In this document: positions 25,763 through 35,206 of the stretch, one piece after another
Position numbering within the stretch: the first letter of the stretch is position 1
How the letters are laid out: each line of letters opens with the position of its first letter
Assembly (NCBI GenBank): GCA_029780075.1
Contig: JAKOZI010000299.1
Span: 1-43,529, forward strand
Direction of reading: 5' to 3'
DNA length: 43,529 nucleotides
DNA from: Pseudomonadota bacterium
GTDB lineage: Bacteria; Pseudomonadota; Gammaproteobacteria; Burkholderiales; Rhodocyclaceae
Notes under the pieces: model-generated
Seen by the model: the letters and a program-made list of their open reading frames with translations, nothing else
Databases searched by the model: none
What the model was told of the DNA's origin: nothing
Position numbers and translations under genes: made by a program

Positions 25763-26071
25763 GTGCCGATCACGAGCAGTCTCATTGACAAGCAGGAGCA
25801 TATTGAGCAGGCAGCGCGTGCGCTGAAGTCGATATCACATCCCCTGCGACTCAAGATCCTTTGCGTGATCGGTGATCAGGAAGCCTGCGTTCAAGAGATC
25901 GTCCAGGCCGTGGGCACTTCGCAAAGCAACATTTCCCAGCATCTTGCCATTCTTCGCGAAAAGGGCGTTCTGATCGCACGCAAGGAATCCAACCGCGTTT
26001 ATTATCGGGTTGGCGATGCCCGCACGCTGCAGTTGATTGGCATGATGCGCGAGGTTTTCTGCGGCGGCTAG
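25763..26071 (+). CDS. ArsR-family repressor, BigR/SqrR/YgaV-like (persulfide-type)
   Basis: 102 residues with winged-helix fold; recognition helix around SQSNISQHLAILREKG. Start is GTG 25763, just after the promoter/palindrome. Cys34 (LRLKILCVIG) and Cys100 (REVFCGG) are 66 residues apart, exactly the spacing of Cys42/Cys108 in Xylella BigR, the dithiol that forms a tri- or tetrasulfide bridge on sulfide exposure. There is an extra Cys42 (EACVQE). It probably represses itself and the downstream rhodanese-glutaredoxin genes. It sits between envC (divergent) and the rhodanese. An arsenic or metal sensor is less likely, since the alpha3 CxC-type metal motif is missing. Confidence 0.82.
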   Translation: MPITSSLIDKQEHIEQAARALKSISHPLRLKILCVIGDQEACVQEIVQAVGTSQSNISQHLAILREKGVLIARKESNRVYYRVGDARTLQLIGMMREVFCGG

Positions 26072-26104
26072 GGGTATTTTTGTTATCGCCGATGTTTTTT
26101 GCCG

Positions 26105-26124
26105 GGGAGCGGCATCCCGCTCCC
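26105..26124 (+). other. 8-bp hairpin between arsR-type gene and rhodanese gene
   Basis: GGGAGCGG-CATC-CCGCTCCC is a perfect 8-bp stem with tetraloop. There is no T-run after it, so it is not a standard terminator. It may be an mRNA processing or stability element, or reduce read-through to the rhodanese start about 35 bases on. Confidence 0.4.
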
Positions 26125-26158
26125 GTCTGTTGAGCCGGGTCAGTTTCTGGAGTCTCGA

Positions 26159-26578
26159 TTGGAATTCATACAGCAGAACATTCTTCTGGTGGCCGTCGCC
26201 GTGGTCAGTGGCTCGATGCTGCTGGCGCTCACTTTCCGCCGGCCGGGGGGGACAAACGCCGTCACGCCGACGCAGGCGACGATGCTGATCAACCGCGAGA
26301 ACGCCCAGTTGATCGACATTCGTGAGCCGAACGAATACGTTGCCGGGCACCTTGGCGACTCGCGCAACATTCCTGCGGGATCGCTCGCGGAACGCGCGGC
26401 CGAGCTGGAGCCATTCAAGGACAAGCCGCTGATCCTCATCTGCCAGTCCGGAATGCGCTCATCCGCCGCCCGTTCGACTCTCTCCAAGCTTGGTTTCCTC
26501 AAGGTGCACACCCTCGATGGAGGTGTTGCGGCATGGACGGAAGCCGGGCTGCCGCTGAAGAAGGGAGCCCGGCGATGA
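26159..26578 (+). CDS. Membrane-anchored rhodanese-domain protein
   Basis: 139 residues. The start is TTG 26159, with GGAG 8 bases upstream. One membrane helix (about 9-25) precedes a single rhodanese domain (about 34-136). Cys95 in LICQSGMRSSAAR is the sulfur-carrying catalytic cysteine, and the loop matches the thiosulfate-sulfurtransferase size (CxxGxR). It probably moves sulfane sulfur. It lies after the BigR-like repressor and overlaps grxC by 4 bases (ATGA), giving a sulfur-handling pair. In related genomes rhodanese-grxC-secB-gpsA is a conserved run. Confidence 0.88.
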   Translation: MEFIQQNILLVAVAVVSGSMLLALTFRRPGGTNAVTPTQATMLINRENAQLIDIREPNEYVAGHLGDSRNIPAGSLAERAAELEPFKDKPLILICQSGMRSSAARSTLSKLGFLKVHTLDGGVAAWTEAGLPLKKGARR

Positions 26579-26850
26579 GCATCGCGTCACGCGTGCTGAT
26601 GTACTCGACCGCGGTTTGTCCTTTCTGCGTACGTGCCGAGCAGTTGCTGCGCGCGCGCGGTGTTGTCGATATCGAGAAAGTGCGGGTCGATCTCGATCCC
26701 GCGCGCCGCGCCGAGATGCTCGAAAGAACCGCCAGGCGTACGGTTCCACAGATTTACATCGGCGAAACGCACGTCGGTGGTTGCGACGAGCTGATTGCTC
26801 TCGATCGTGCGGGCAAGTTGCTGCCCTTACTCGCGGGTGCATGCGTTTGA
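26575..26850 (+). CDS. grxC: Glutaredoxin 3 (dithiol CPFC)
   Basis: 91 residues, thioredoxin fold. The active site is CPFC at Cys15-Cys18, one residue different from the E. coli CPYC. TVPQIYIG (cis-Pro) and GGCDELIALDRAGKL complete the glutathione site. It reduces mixed disulfides and could recycle the persulfidated rhodanese upstream. GGGAG precedes the ATG, and translational coupling to the rhodanese stop is indicated by the overlap. Confidence 0.94.
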   Translation: MSIASRVLMYSTAVCPFCVRAEQLLRARGVVDIEKVRVDLDPARRAEMLERTARRTVPQIYIGETHVGGCDELIALDRAGKLLPLLAGACV

Positions 26851-26902
26851 TGCCCGCCCCAAGCCCCATTAACCCCCTCATCCCATTGGCCAAGAAACTA
26901 CC

Positions 26903-27370
26903 ATGAGCGAACAAGAAACCCCCATCTTTGCGATCGAGAAAATCTACATCAAGGATCTTTCGGTTGAAGTGCCCAACGCGCCGCAGATCTTTCTGGAACG
27001 CGAGTCTCCCAAGGTCAGCATCCAGTTGCAGACCAACGCGCAGGGGATTGGCGAGGGCGTTTTCGAGGTCACGCTGACGACCACCGTGACCTCCAAGCTC
27101 GAAGAAAAGACGGTGTTTCTGGTCGAGGTCGGTCAGGCCGGCATCTTTCGCGTGCAGAACGTGCCGAGCGAAAACATGGAACCGCTGCTGTCGATCGCCT
27201 GCCCGAACATCCTCTTCCCGTATGCGCGTGAAGTCGTCTCCGATGCCGTGACGCGTGCCGGTTTCGCACCCGTGCTGCTGCAGCCGGTCAACTTCGAAGC
27301 GCTCTACATGTCGCGTCTGCAGCAGCAGGAAGCCGCCAAGGAGGCCTCCGGCGAGACGACGATCCAGTAG
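26903..27370 (+). CDS. secB: Protein-export chaperone SecB
   Basis: 155 residues. Cytoplasmic tetrameric chaperone that keeps precursor proteins unfolded and hands them to SecA. The stretches [28 protein letters not shown] and [16 protein letters not shown] are diagnostic. It lies 52 bases after grxC and 10 bases before the SH3 gene. The ribosome site is weak. Confidence 0.96.
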   Translation: MSEQETPIFAIEKIYIKDLSVEVPNAPQIFLERESPKVSIQLQTNAQGIGEGVFEVTLTTTVTSKLEEKTVFLVEVGQAGIFRVQNVPSENMEPLLSIACPNILFPYAREVVSDAVTRAGFAPVLLQPVNFEALYMSRLQQQEAAKEASGETTIQ

Positions 27371-27380
27371 CGGCCGCACG

Positions 27381-27815
27381 ATGAAGCGGCTGTTGGGCCT
27401 GCTGCTGACCGCCGGATTGGCGGCACCATCGTTGGCGATCGAGTACCGCACCGTCGATACGCCAGCGGTGCTTTACGATGCGCCTTCGCAGAAAGGCAGC
27501 AAGCTCTTCGTCGTCAAGCGCGGCACGCCAGTCGAGATGGTCGTCAATCTGGAAGGTTGGTCCAAGGTCCGCGATGCCGACGGAGGTCTGGCCTGGATTG
27601 AGGCCAGGTATCTCGCCAAGCGGCGTACGGTCATCGTCAGCGTGGTGCGCGCGCAGGTTCGGCAGAGCGCCGACGAGACGGCGGCGGTCGTCTTCGAAGC
27701 GGAAAAGAACGTTTCACTGGACTATCTCGAAACAATGCCCGGCGGCTGGGTCAAGGTGCGTCATCGCGACGGCCAGACCGGCTTCGTGCGCGTCAACCAG
27801 ATCTGGGGGGTCTGA
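27381..27815 (+). CDS. Periplasmic SH3-domain protein
   Basis: 144 residues. A signal peptide (MKRLLGLLLTAGLAAPSLA, cleavage before IEYR) and two bacterial SH3 folds (about 20-80 and 82-140, the second ending GFVRVNQIWGV) are visible. Proteins of this DUF1058/SH3-like type are usually exported and may bind cell-wall peptides; function is unproven. It sits between secB and gpsA in the same transcription unit, 6 bases before gpsA. Confidence 0.82.
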   Translation: MKRLLGLLLTAGLAAPSLAIEYRTVDTPAVLYDAPSQKGSKLFVVKRGTPVEMVVNLEGWSKVRDADGGLAWIEARYLAKRRTVIVSVVRAQVRQSADETAAVVFEAEKNVSLDYLETMPGGWVKVRHRDGQTGFVRVNQIWGV

Positions 27816-27821
27816 GCGGCC

Positions 27822-28811
27822 ATGAAGATCACCGTGTTGGGAGCGGGTGCCTGGGGTACGGCCCTGGCCATCGCATTCAGCGCCCGCCACACCGTTACCC
27901 TGTGGGCACGCAAGGCGGATGTCAGAAGCGTGCTGTCCGCCGATCGCGAAAACCGCCGCCTGCTGCCCGCTCACCCCTTCCCGGAGAACCTGCGCATTGG
28001 CGACGATTTTGCCGCTGCCGCCGCCGCTGCCGATCTGCTGATCGTTGCCACGCCGATCTCCGGTCTGCGCCCGACGCTCTGTCGCCTGCGCGAGGCCGGA
28101 GTGCCGCGACCGCTGATCTGGGTGTGCAAGGGCCTGGAGGCCGAAACGGCCAAGCTGCCGCATCAGGTCGTCGCCGAAGAACTGGGTCCGCAAGCCCTGT
28201 GTGGCGCCCTGTCCGGCCCGAGCTTTGCCGAAGAAGTGGCGCGCGGCTTGCCGGCGGCAGTGACACTGGCAGCCAATGACGCCGATTTCGGGCATCGTAC
28301 GGCGCTGGCCCTGCATAGCCTGCATTTTCGCATCTACGCCAACGACGACCTGCCGGGCGTTGAAGTCGGCGGCGGCGTGAAGAACATCATGGCCATCGCC
28401 ACCGGCGTCTGCGATGGCCTTGGGCTCGGGCTTAACGCCCGCGCGGCCTTGATTACCCGCGGCCTCGCGGAGATCGCACGTTTCGGCGTCGCCCTCGGCG
28501 GCCACCCGCAAACCTTCATGGGGCTCGCCGGCATGGGCGATCTGATCCTCACCTGTACCGGCGACCTGTCGCGCAATCGCCGCGTTGGTCTGGCTCTGGG
28601 TGCCGGCAAGACCTTGCCGCAAATCCTGCGCGACCTCGGACATGTCGCCGAGGGCGTCAGCACGACGCGCGAGGTCGCCCGCCTGGCGATGCAACTGGGT
28701 ATCGACATGCCGATCACCCGTGCCGTCGACGCCATTCTCTATCAGGATGAACCGGCGGCGGCGGCCGTCGAGAAGCTGCTCAGCCGCGACCCGAAGATCG
28801 AGGCGAGTTAG
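27822..28811 (+). CDS. gpsA: Glycerol-3-phosphate dehydrogenase (NAD(P)+)
   Basis: 329 residues. It makes sn-glycerol-3-phosphate for phospholipids. The NAD-binding [11 protein letters not shown], the conserved VCKGLE and [11 protein letters not shown] (catalytic lysine) and the C-terminal region [11 protein letters not shown] are present. ATG at 27822 directly follows the SH3 gene. The convergent membrane glycosyltransferase ends 21 bases on. Confidence 0.96.
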   Translation: MKITVLGAGAWGTALAIAFSARHTVTLWARKADVRSVLSADRENRRLLPAHPFPENLRIGDDFAAAAAAADLLIVATPISGLRPTLCRLREAGVPRPLIWVCKGLEAETAKLPHQVVAEELGPQALCGALSGPSFAEEVARGLPAAVTLAANDADFGHRTALALHSLHFRIYANDDLPGVEVGGGVKNIMAIATGVCDGLGLGLNARAALITRGLAEIARFGVALGGHPQTFMGLAGMGDLILTCTGDLSRNRRVGLALGAGKTLPQILRDLGHVAEGVSTTREVARLAMQLGIDMPITRAVDAILYQDEPAAAAVEKLLSRDPKIEAS

Positions 28812-28832
28812 ACGGTTCCGGGTGACGAAGAC

Positions 28833-30284
28833 TCAATCGCCGACGACCAGGACCGCGTCGCCCTTGCGATTGGCGAACTGACCGAGAATCCGTTTCTTCT
28901 GCTGCGCCAACCATAGCCGCACCGCCGGGTCATCGGGCTTGGCGACAATCACGAAATAGCGATAGGTCGGCGAGTTTTCGCCGCTCATCGCTTGCGCACG
29001 GGTCACCGGCATGAATGGATAGCCCCTGCCGGCGTAATAGGCGAGACGTGAATCCTCGTAATAGATCGGATCGCTTGGCGCCGTGTGCTGCGAGATCCAG
29101 GCGCCCGCCTCCAGGTAGTGCGTCTTCTTCGCGGCAAGCGAGATGACGTTGTGCAGCATCACCAGCATGGTCAGCGCCACCAGCAGTCTGGCGAGACGCG
29201 GGAAGTGCCCGGCAAAGTGCAGCAACGCGATGCTCAACAGCGGTACTGCCAGCAAATTCAGGAAGCTCACGTAGCGTGGATTGACGAAGTGCTCCTGAAT
29301 GAAGAACAGCAGCAGGATCCCGAAGTACAGAAACCAGGCCCAGGCCAGCGGTCGCAGCTTTCGCCAGTAGTCGCCGAACGCTGGCCAGCTTCCGCGGTAC
29401 AGCAGCGGCAGGGCCAGCGGTCCGCACAACGTCAGGAACTTGCTCAGCAGGGTAAGCGGCAGGCCAAAGAGGACGATCAGCCGCGCATCATCGGCGGCGT
29501 TCTTTTGTAGTGCAGCGTGCGCGAAATCCCCGGCCATCAGCTCGAAGCGTGCCACGAAGTTTCGCGGATCCAGCAGGGACAGGAAATGCAGGACACGAGG
29601 CTGCGCGAATTCCTGGCCGGCCAACAGCAAGAACAGTACCGCCAGCAGCGCCAGCAGCGGCAGGGCATTGATCTGCAGCAGTTTCAGCCAGATCCGGCGC
29701 ACCCGGTACTTGGGCAGCAGGCAAAGCGTCAGCGCCGCGAACAGGAATACCGCTTCCAGGCGAAAGAGTGCCGCCGCGGAAATCGCCGCCTGCACTGCGA
29801 CGGCCCGCCACCAGCCGCCACGTTCCAGCCAGTCGAGCGCCAGCCACAGCGCCAGCGTACAGAAAAACCAGAAGCCGAACTCGCGGATGATGTCGTAGCG
29901 CAGGTGGTTGCAGGCCGGAATCGACAACACCACCAGGCAGGCCCAATAGCCGCTGCCGACTACCAGGCGTTGGCTGATGGCCACCATCAGCGCGCAGGTT
30001 CCCGCCATCAGCAGGGCGCACCACAGGTACGCCGCGAGTTCCAGGGGAACACCGAGGAAGGCATGCGTTGCCGCCAGCAACAGGGGAAACCACGGCCAGT
30101 TAAAAAACTGAAACGCCACCGCCGGACCGTGGTCGAGAGCCTGTCGGGCGACATCGAGATAGTGTGCGGCATCCTTGCCGACGGTCACGGTACCGGCAAC
30201 CGCGATCAGCGAGAGCACGAGGCTGGCCACAAAGGCAAGCCGTACCGGCGAAACGTGAGCGCGCGCTTTGGCGATATCGAACAT
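28833..30284 (-). CDS. Polytopic membrane glycosyltransferase (GT39/ArnT-like)
   Basis: 483 residues with about ten hydrophobic helices and a C-terminal soluble domain (about 400-483). The first periplasmic loop has GKDAAHYLDVARQAL, an acidic catalytic loop as in the dolichyl-phosphate-mannose or PMT/ArnT fold, which transfers sugars from polyprenyl-phosphate donors. ATG 30282-30284 was taken because GAGG lies 7 bases upstream; ATG 30294-30296 is an alternative. It follows a GT2 glycosyltransferase by 34 bases, so the two likely work on the same surface glycan. The substrate is unknown. Confidence 0.8.
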   Translation of the reverse strand: MFDIAKARAHVSPVRLAFVASLVLSLIAVAGTVTVGKDAAHYLDVARQALDHGPAVAFQFFNWPWFPLLLAATHAFLGVPLELAAYLWCALLMAGTCALMVAISQRLVVGSGYWACLVVLSIPACNHLRYDIIREFGFWFFCTLALWLALDWLERGGWWRAVAVQAAISAAALFRLEAVFLFAALTLCLLPKYRVRRIWLKLLQINALPLLALLAVLFLLLAGQEFAQPRVLHFLSLLDPRNFVARFELMAGDFAHAALQKNAADDARLIVLFGLPLTLLSKFLTLCGPLALPLLYRGSWPAFGDYWRKLRPLAWAWFLYFGILLLFFIQEHFVNPRYVSFLNLLAVPLLSIALLHFAGHFPRLARLLVALTMLVMLHNVISLAAKKTHYLEAGAWISQHTAPSDPIYYEDSRLAYYAGRGYPFMPVTRAQAMSGENSPTYRYFVIVAKPDDPAVRLWLAQQKKRILGQFANRKGDAVLVVGD

Positions 30285-30318
30285 CGAAGGCCTCATGAGA
30301 AGGTGTTGAGACGGCGCT

Positions 30319-31227
30319 TCAAGTCCAGACCCACAAGCCCAGGACCTTGCGCAGTTGCCGTCCTCGCAGGGCCTGCAGCGGGCTCAGGCGCCAGGCGGCA
30401 GCATAATAGCGACGGGCTGTCGGCCGGTCGCCAGCCCTTAACGCGGCGCGAAACAGCGACAGATAACGTTGTGCCTGATAGCGTGTTCGCAGCGACTGGC
30501 ATTCGGCTGGCAACCCGGAGAAGACCTCTGAAACCATCGCCAGGGCGCGTTCCTCCTCGTTGTCGCGGTTGTGTCGCAGGCTGTCCACGTGTTTGTGGAT
30601 GCGCGCCAGCGGTTCGGTGGTGATCGCAACCGGGGCGCTGACCAGCAGATAGGCAAACACCGCGACGTCTTCGCCACCGCGCAGGCTTTCCGGATACGGC
30701 CGCTGCAGGAGCAGGTCGCGGCGGAACAGCGAACAACCATGCGAGATCGAGATGCGTTTTTCGAGCAGATAGCGCCGGGTCAGTTGCAGCGGCGGCGCGC
30801 TGGGCACCGGCGTCGGCAGCCGCAGCCGTTCGCGACCGTCCGGAGAGACCGAGATCTGCGCGCCGAGAACCATCCCGGCCGCCGGCTGCCGGACGAGCGC
30901 CGCACGCAGACTGGCCAGGGCATCCGGCACGAGTTCGTCGTCGGCGTCGAGCAGCAGCGCATAGGCTCCCCGCGCCTCGCGAATCCCATGGTTGCGCGCG
31001 GCGGCCGCACCGGCGTTGCTCTGGTGGATCACCCGCAACGGCCGATGGCGGGCAGCGTAGGGTGCGAGGACTTCGGCGGTATCGTCGCCGGAGCCATCAT
31101 CGACAACGATCAGTTCGATATCGTCAGTGTGCTGCGCGAGCACCGAATCCAGCGCGCGCGGCAACAAACGCGCGTAGTTGTAGGTCGGGATGATGACGCT
31201 GATCAGGATTTCACTGGCTTGCGTCAT
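30319..31227 (-). CDS. Family 2 glycosyltransferase
   Basis: 302 residues. The N-terminal GT-A fold has ISVIIPTYNYARLLPRALDS, ELIVVDDGSGDDT and the DxD region ALLLDADDELVPD; the C-terminal helical region is typical of single-domain GT2. GGAG lies 6-9 bases before ATG 31225-31227. It is the first gene of a two-gene unit with the membrane glycosyltransferase. Acceptor and sugar unknown. Upstream is a 344-base gap to the sensor kinase genes on the other strand. Confidence 0.87.
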   Translation of the reverse strand: MTQASEILISVIIPTYNYARLLPRALDSVLAQHTDDIELIVVDDGSGDDTAEVLAPYAARHRPLRVIHQSNAGAAAARNHGIREARGAYALLLDADDELVPDALASLRAALVRQPAAGMVLGAQISVSPDGRERLRLPTPVPSAPPLQLTRRYLLEKRISISHGCSLFRRDLLLQRPYPESLRGGEDVAVFAYLLVSAPVAITTEPLARIHKHVDSLRHNRDNEEERALAMVSEVFSGLPAECQSLRTRYQAQRYLSLFRAALRAGDRPTARRYYAAAWRLSPLQALRGRQLRKVLGLWVWT

Positions 31228-31571
31228 GCCGCTCCATGCCCTTGTCGGGCCGCCCCTGGCGTTCTGCGGAGCGGCCGCCGGCCGCCGGCGCAAGCGCTTG
31301 CCCTTTGACCGCAGCGGATGAACGTCTTGCCGGCAAGATCTGCCACCTCACAAAAAGGGAGCCTGCCGAGTGATGCCGGCGGCGACAGACGCATTTTCCG
31401 CGATCTGCAGGCAGATGCAACCCATGCCTGGCGGCCTGTCAGGCCGTGAGCCCCCTGGGGGAGTTGCCGGACGGCCAGCGTGCCGTTTGTGCAAGCCCCC
31501 ATCCGCGCGTACCATCAGCCGCGAGACGCGATCGAGGCCGCACCAGCCCTTGATCGATCGGATTCTCCCGG
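31228..31571. other. 344-base gap between divergent glycosyltransferase and sensor genes
   Basis: It must carry the promoters of both flanking genes. I see a perfect 14-base palindrome, TCTTGCCGGCAAGA (31325-31338), a stem GGCCTG-T-CAGGCC (31433-31445) and CCCCC-T-GGGGG (31451-31461). No ORF of note and no clear sigma-70 -35/-10 pair. Confidence 0.4.
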
Positions 31572-34397
31572 ATGCGCCCACCGAGTCCAGCAATGCACGC
31601 GCCGCTTTCCATCAGGAACCTTAACCGCCTCGCCGGTCTGCTGACCTTGTTGCTCTTCGCCTACGCAGCGGCAACCGCATGGAACACCTGGGCCGACGAA
31701 AAGGCCCAAGCGCTGCGGGACATGGCAACCATCATGGAGATGGAATCCAGGGCGTTCGACAACTACTTCACGCATCTCGAACTTGCCCTGAAAGGTCTCG
31801 GCTACGACTTGAGCAGCGAGGGCGAGCGGATCGACCTCGACCGCGCCTATGTGCTGGTCAGGAAGTTCCATGAACTCCATCCGGAGTTGTTCAACGTCAC
31901 CCTGATCCAGGCCGATGGCGAAATCCTGTTGACCGCCAGGACCCCGCCACGCACCGTGCAAACCACCCTGGCCGGGGAAGCCTCATTCATCCATTTCCTC
32001 GATGCCGTCGGGCGGGGACAGCTTTTTGCCATCGGCAGGCCGTTGCTGGGCAAGCTCAGCAAGGCGGTGATCGTCCCCGTGCGTTATGCGATCAAGGATC
32101 GCCAGGGCCAGCTCGCCTACATCGTCAGTGCCAACCTGCCGCAAGAGCACCTGCAGGCGTACTGGATCGATTCGCCCCTTACGGCCAGAGCGGCCATCGG
32201 GCTGATTCGCGACAGTGGTTTCCTGTTGAGCCGTTACCCGGTGCCGACCGATCTGACGCTGGATCAGATCTACGGCGTGCCGAGAACCGGCGCCCTGATT
32301 CATCACCTGCAACAGCAGGGCTTCCCCGAGCGCGGCTACGTCGAAGGCCCAAGCAGCCTTGACGGGCCGGATTTCCTGACCGCATTTCGCCGCTTGCCGA
32401 CGCATCCGCTGACGCTGTTCATTGCCATGCCGCTATCGGAGCTCCGCGCGGCCTGGTGGCGAAGGGTAAGTGACGCCTGTTTTGTTTTGCTCCTGCTGTG
32501 CGGCGGTGGCCTTATCACCTACCGTAGCGCCTTGCGCCGCCAGCGCGCCTGGGATCTCGAGGACCAGCGTCGGCAGGAAGTGCAGCGGCAAAACGAAAGG
32601 CGCCTCGGCGCCATCATCGAAGCCTTGCCGGTAGCGACAGCAATCAGTGACGATGAACACAACATCACGTTCGTCAATGCCGCATTCACCAGGGCCTTCG
32701 GCTACCAGCAGCGGGACCTGCCAAGCCTGGAGGCATGGTGGGCGCAGGCCTGTCCCGACCCGCCATACCGCCAGGTGGTTTCCGACACCTGGGATGCCCG
32801 GCTGGCCGGTCTCCAACTGAATGAGGCCTCTCTGGAACCGCTGGAAGTCGAGATCACGACGCAGAGCGGTGAGCGGCGAACGGTGTTGGCGACAGCGTCG
32901 CTACTTGCTTCTTCAAATGATGCGTCGCACCTGTTTACCTTGTACGACATCACCCAGCGCAAGCGGAACGAAGCGCAGCTGGAAAGCCTGATTCGCGAAC
33001 AGCGGGCGATTCTGGACAGCCCGGTGGTCGGGATCGTCAAGGTGAGGGCGCGCGTGATCCTCTGGTCCAACACCGCCTTCGCCCGCATGCTCGGCTACTC
33101 GACCGAAGATCTGGTCGGGCTGCCTACGCGCATGTTCTACCCGAATGACGAGGCCTACGATGCATTCGGCAGGATTGCGTATCCGATCCTGGCGCGCGGC
33201 GAGGTGTTCCGTACGGAAATTCAGCAACGCCGCAGGGACGGGACACTCGGCTGGTATGAAATCGGCGCCGGGCAACTGGACCTGGAGAGCGGGGAAGCCC
33301 TGGCTTCATTCGTGGACATTTCGCGACGCAAGACGGCGGAACTTGCCTTGCGGGCCAGCGAGGAGCGCCTGCGGAGCATCTTCCAGTCGATGGCCGAAGG
33401 CCTGACTCTACAGAACCGCGACGGTCGTATCGTCGATGCCAATCCGGCGGCCGAAGCGCTGCTGTGTCTTGGCCGCGAGCAGTTGCTGGGCAGATCCTCC
33501 ATTGATCCGCGGTGGTTCGCAATCCGCGAGGACGGCACGCCGTTTCCCGGAGACGAGCATCCGGGGATGGTGACCCTGCGCACCGGCAAGCCAATGCGCC
33601 ATCAGATCATGGGCATCCAGGCGCCGGGGCACGGTATTCGCTGGATCAGCATCAATTCCCAGCCGGTATTCGCCGGCGATCAGGGATTGCCCGAGCAGGT
33701 GATCGCCACTTTTGTCGACGTGACCGAACGGCGACGGGCCGAAGCCGAAATTCTGGCCACGAAAAACCGGTTGCAGGCGACTCTCGATGCCATTCCGGAT
33801 CTGCTTTTCGAAGTCGACGCCGACTGCCGCATTCACAACTACCACTTGCCTCGCCCCGATTTGCTGGCTGTGCCGCCCAACCGGTTTGACGACGAGACTC
33901 TTGCCACAGCCCTACCTGCGGAAGCGGCCAAGGAGTGCATTGCATCGATCATGGAGGCTGCCGAAAAAGGCTGGTCCGCCGGTCGCGCTTACGCCTGGTC
34001 CTTGCCACACGGCGAAAGGTGGTTTGATCTTTCGGTCTCCCCGATGGCTTTCGCAGAGGGCCAGGATCAACGCTTTATCATGCTATCCCGAGACATCACC
34101 GAGATCAAGGCCCTGCAATCCCGGATGCAGCAACTGCTGATCGAGCAACAGGCCCTGCTTCAGCAGTTGGAATCCCAGCGCTGGCACCTGCAGAACATCG
34201 TCGACGGCACCCGCGCCGGTACCTGGGAGTGGAATGTCCAGACCGGCGAATGTGTGGCCAACGAACTTTCGCGGTCTCCGACACCGGCATCGGCATTCCG
34301 CAAGACAAGCAGCAGGGCCTGTTCCTGCCGTTTGCTCAGGCCGACACCTCGACGACCCGGAAATACGGCGGCACCGGACTCGGCCTCTCGATCGTGA
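31572..34397 (+). pseudogene. Hybrid sensor histidine kinase, 5' part: periplasmic sensor and PAS domains, broken at about 34265
   Basis: Residues 1-897 are a coherent sensor: membrane helix (about 18-37), periplasmic sensing domain (40-295, dCache-like), second helix (302-318) and four complete PAS domains (starting near 349, 480, 600 and 734). A fifth PAS starts at about 873 (AGTWEWNVQTGEC) and breaks off after some 25 residues. The last 44 residues (SRSPTPASAFRKTSS...) are out of frame: the same DNA in the next frame reads VSDTGIGIP, the end of an HATPase. The rest of PAS5, the His-box domain and the front half of the ATPase are missing. The gene as read cannot make a functional kinase. 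It is otherwise well preserved, so the break is recent or an assembly error. Confidence 0.85.
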
Positions 34398-35206
34398 GCA
34401 GCCTGGCGAATCGCATGCACGGCGAGGTCGGAGTCGAGAGTGAGGTGGGGTGTGGTTCACGCTTCTGGTTTCGCCTGCGCGCGGGCCTGCTGGCTGCGGG
34501 TGGGGATGGCCCGGTGGTGGACAGGCCCGAGCCATCCCCACCGACGGCAAGACCCGCGCAATTGCTTGGGCGGGTGCTGATGGTGGACGACAGTCGCAGC
34601 TGCCGCAAGGTCATCGAAGCCATGCTCAACGCGCTCGGCTTGAGCGTGGTCATCGCCGAAAACGGACAGCAGGCGGTGAACGCCTGCCTGCGCGGCGAGG
34701 CTGCGGATCTGGTTCTGATGGACCTGCACATGCCGGTCATGGACGGTTATGATGCTGCCGTACGGATCCGGCGCTGGGAGGTCGAGACTGGGCAACTGCG
34801 GCATCCGATCATTGCCTTGACGGCCGATGTCAAGGACGAAAATATCCAGCGCTGCCTGGCGGTCGACATGGATGATTTTCTCTGCAAACCGCTGGTGATC
34901 GATTCGCTGTCGGCGGCCCTGGGCAGATATCTGCCTTTGGCCGCTACGCCTGCACCCTTTCCAGAGCCCAGGACCCTTGACCCGCGGCGGGTCGCGGCCC
35001 TGCTCGGCGAGCTCGAAACCCTGCTTGCCGAGGGAAGATTCGATGCCGTCGGCTGCTTCAGAAACTTGCAGGAAGCCGTTGCGGGGACTGAACTCGTTGC
35101 TGAACTCGCGGAAACCGGCCGCTTGCTGGCTGAAGTCCGTTTCGACCTGGCGCTCGGCGAGTTGCGCCGGGTTGCCGTTGCCCAGAGCTGGAGGAACAAG
35201 ACATGA
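34270..35206 (+). pseudogene. Hybrid sensor kinase, 3' part: ATPase C-half, receiver, C-terminal helical region
   Basis: Frame-shifted continuation of the preceding gene. It begins in the G1 box (VSDTGIGIP), has F/G2 boxes (FLPFAQADTSTTRKYGGTGLGLSIV), then a receiver domain (VLMVDDS...; phospho-acceptor Asp in LVLMDLHMP; Lys in CKP) and a C-terminal helical segment of the type often ending such hybrids. It lacks its own credible start: the ATG at 34229 belongs to the PAS region in another frame. The stop at 35204-35206 overlaps the next ATG, so it was translated as a coupled pair when intact. Confidence 0.82.
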
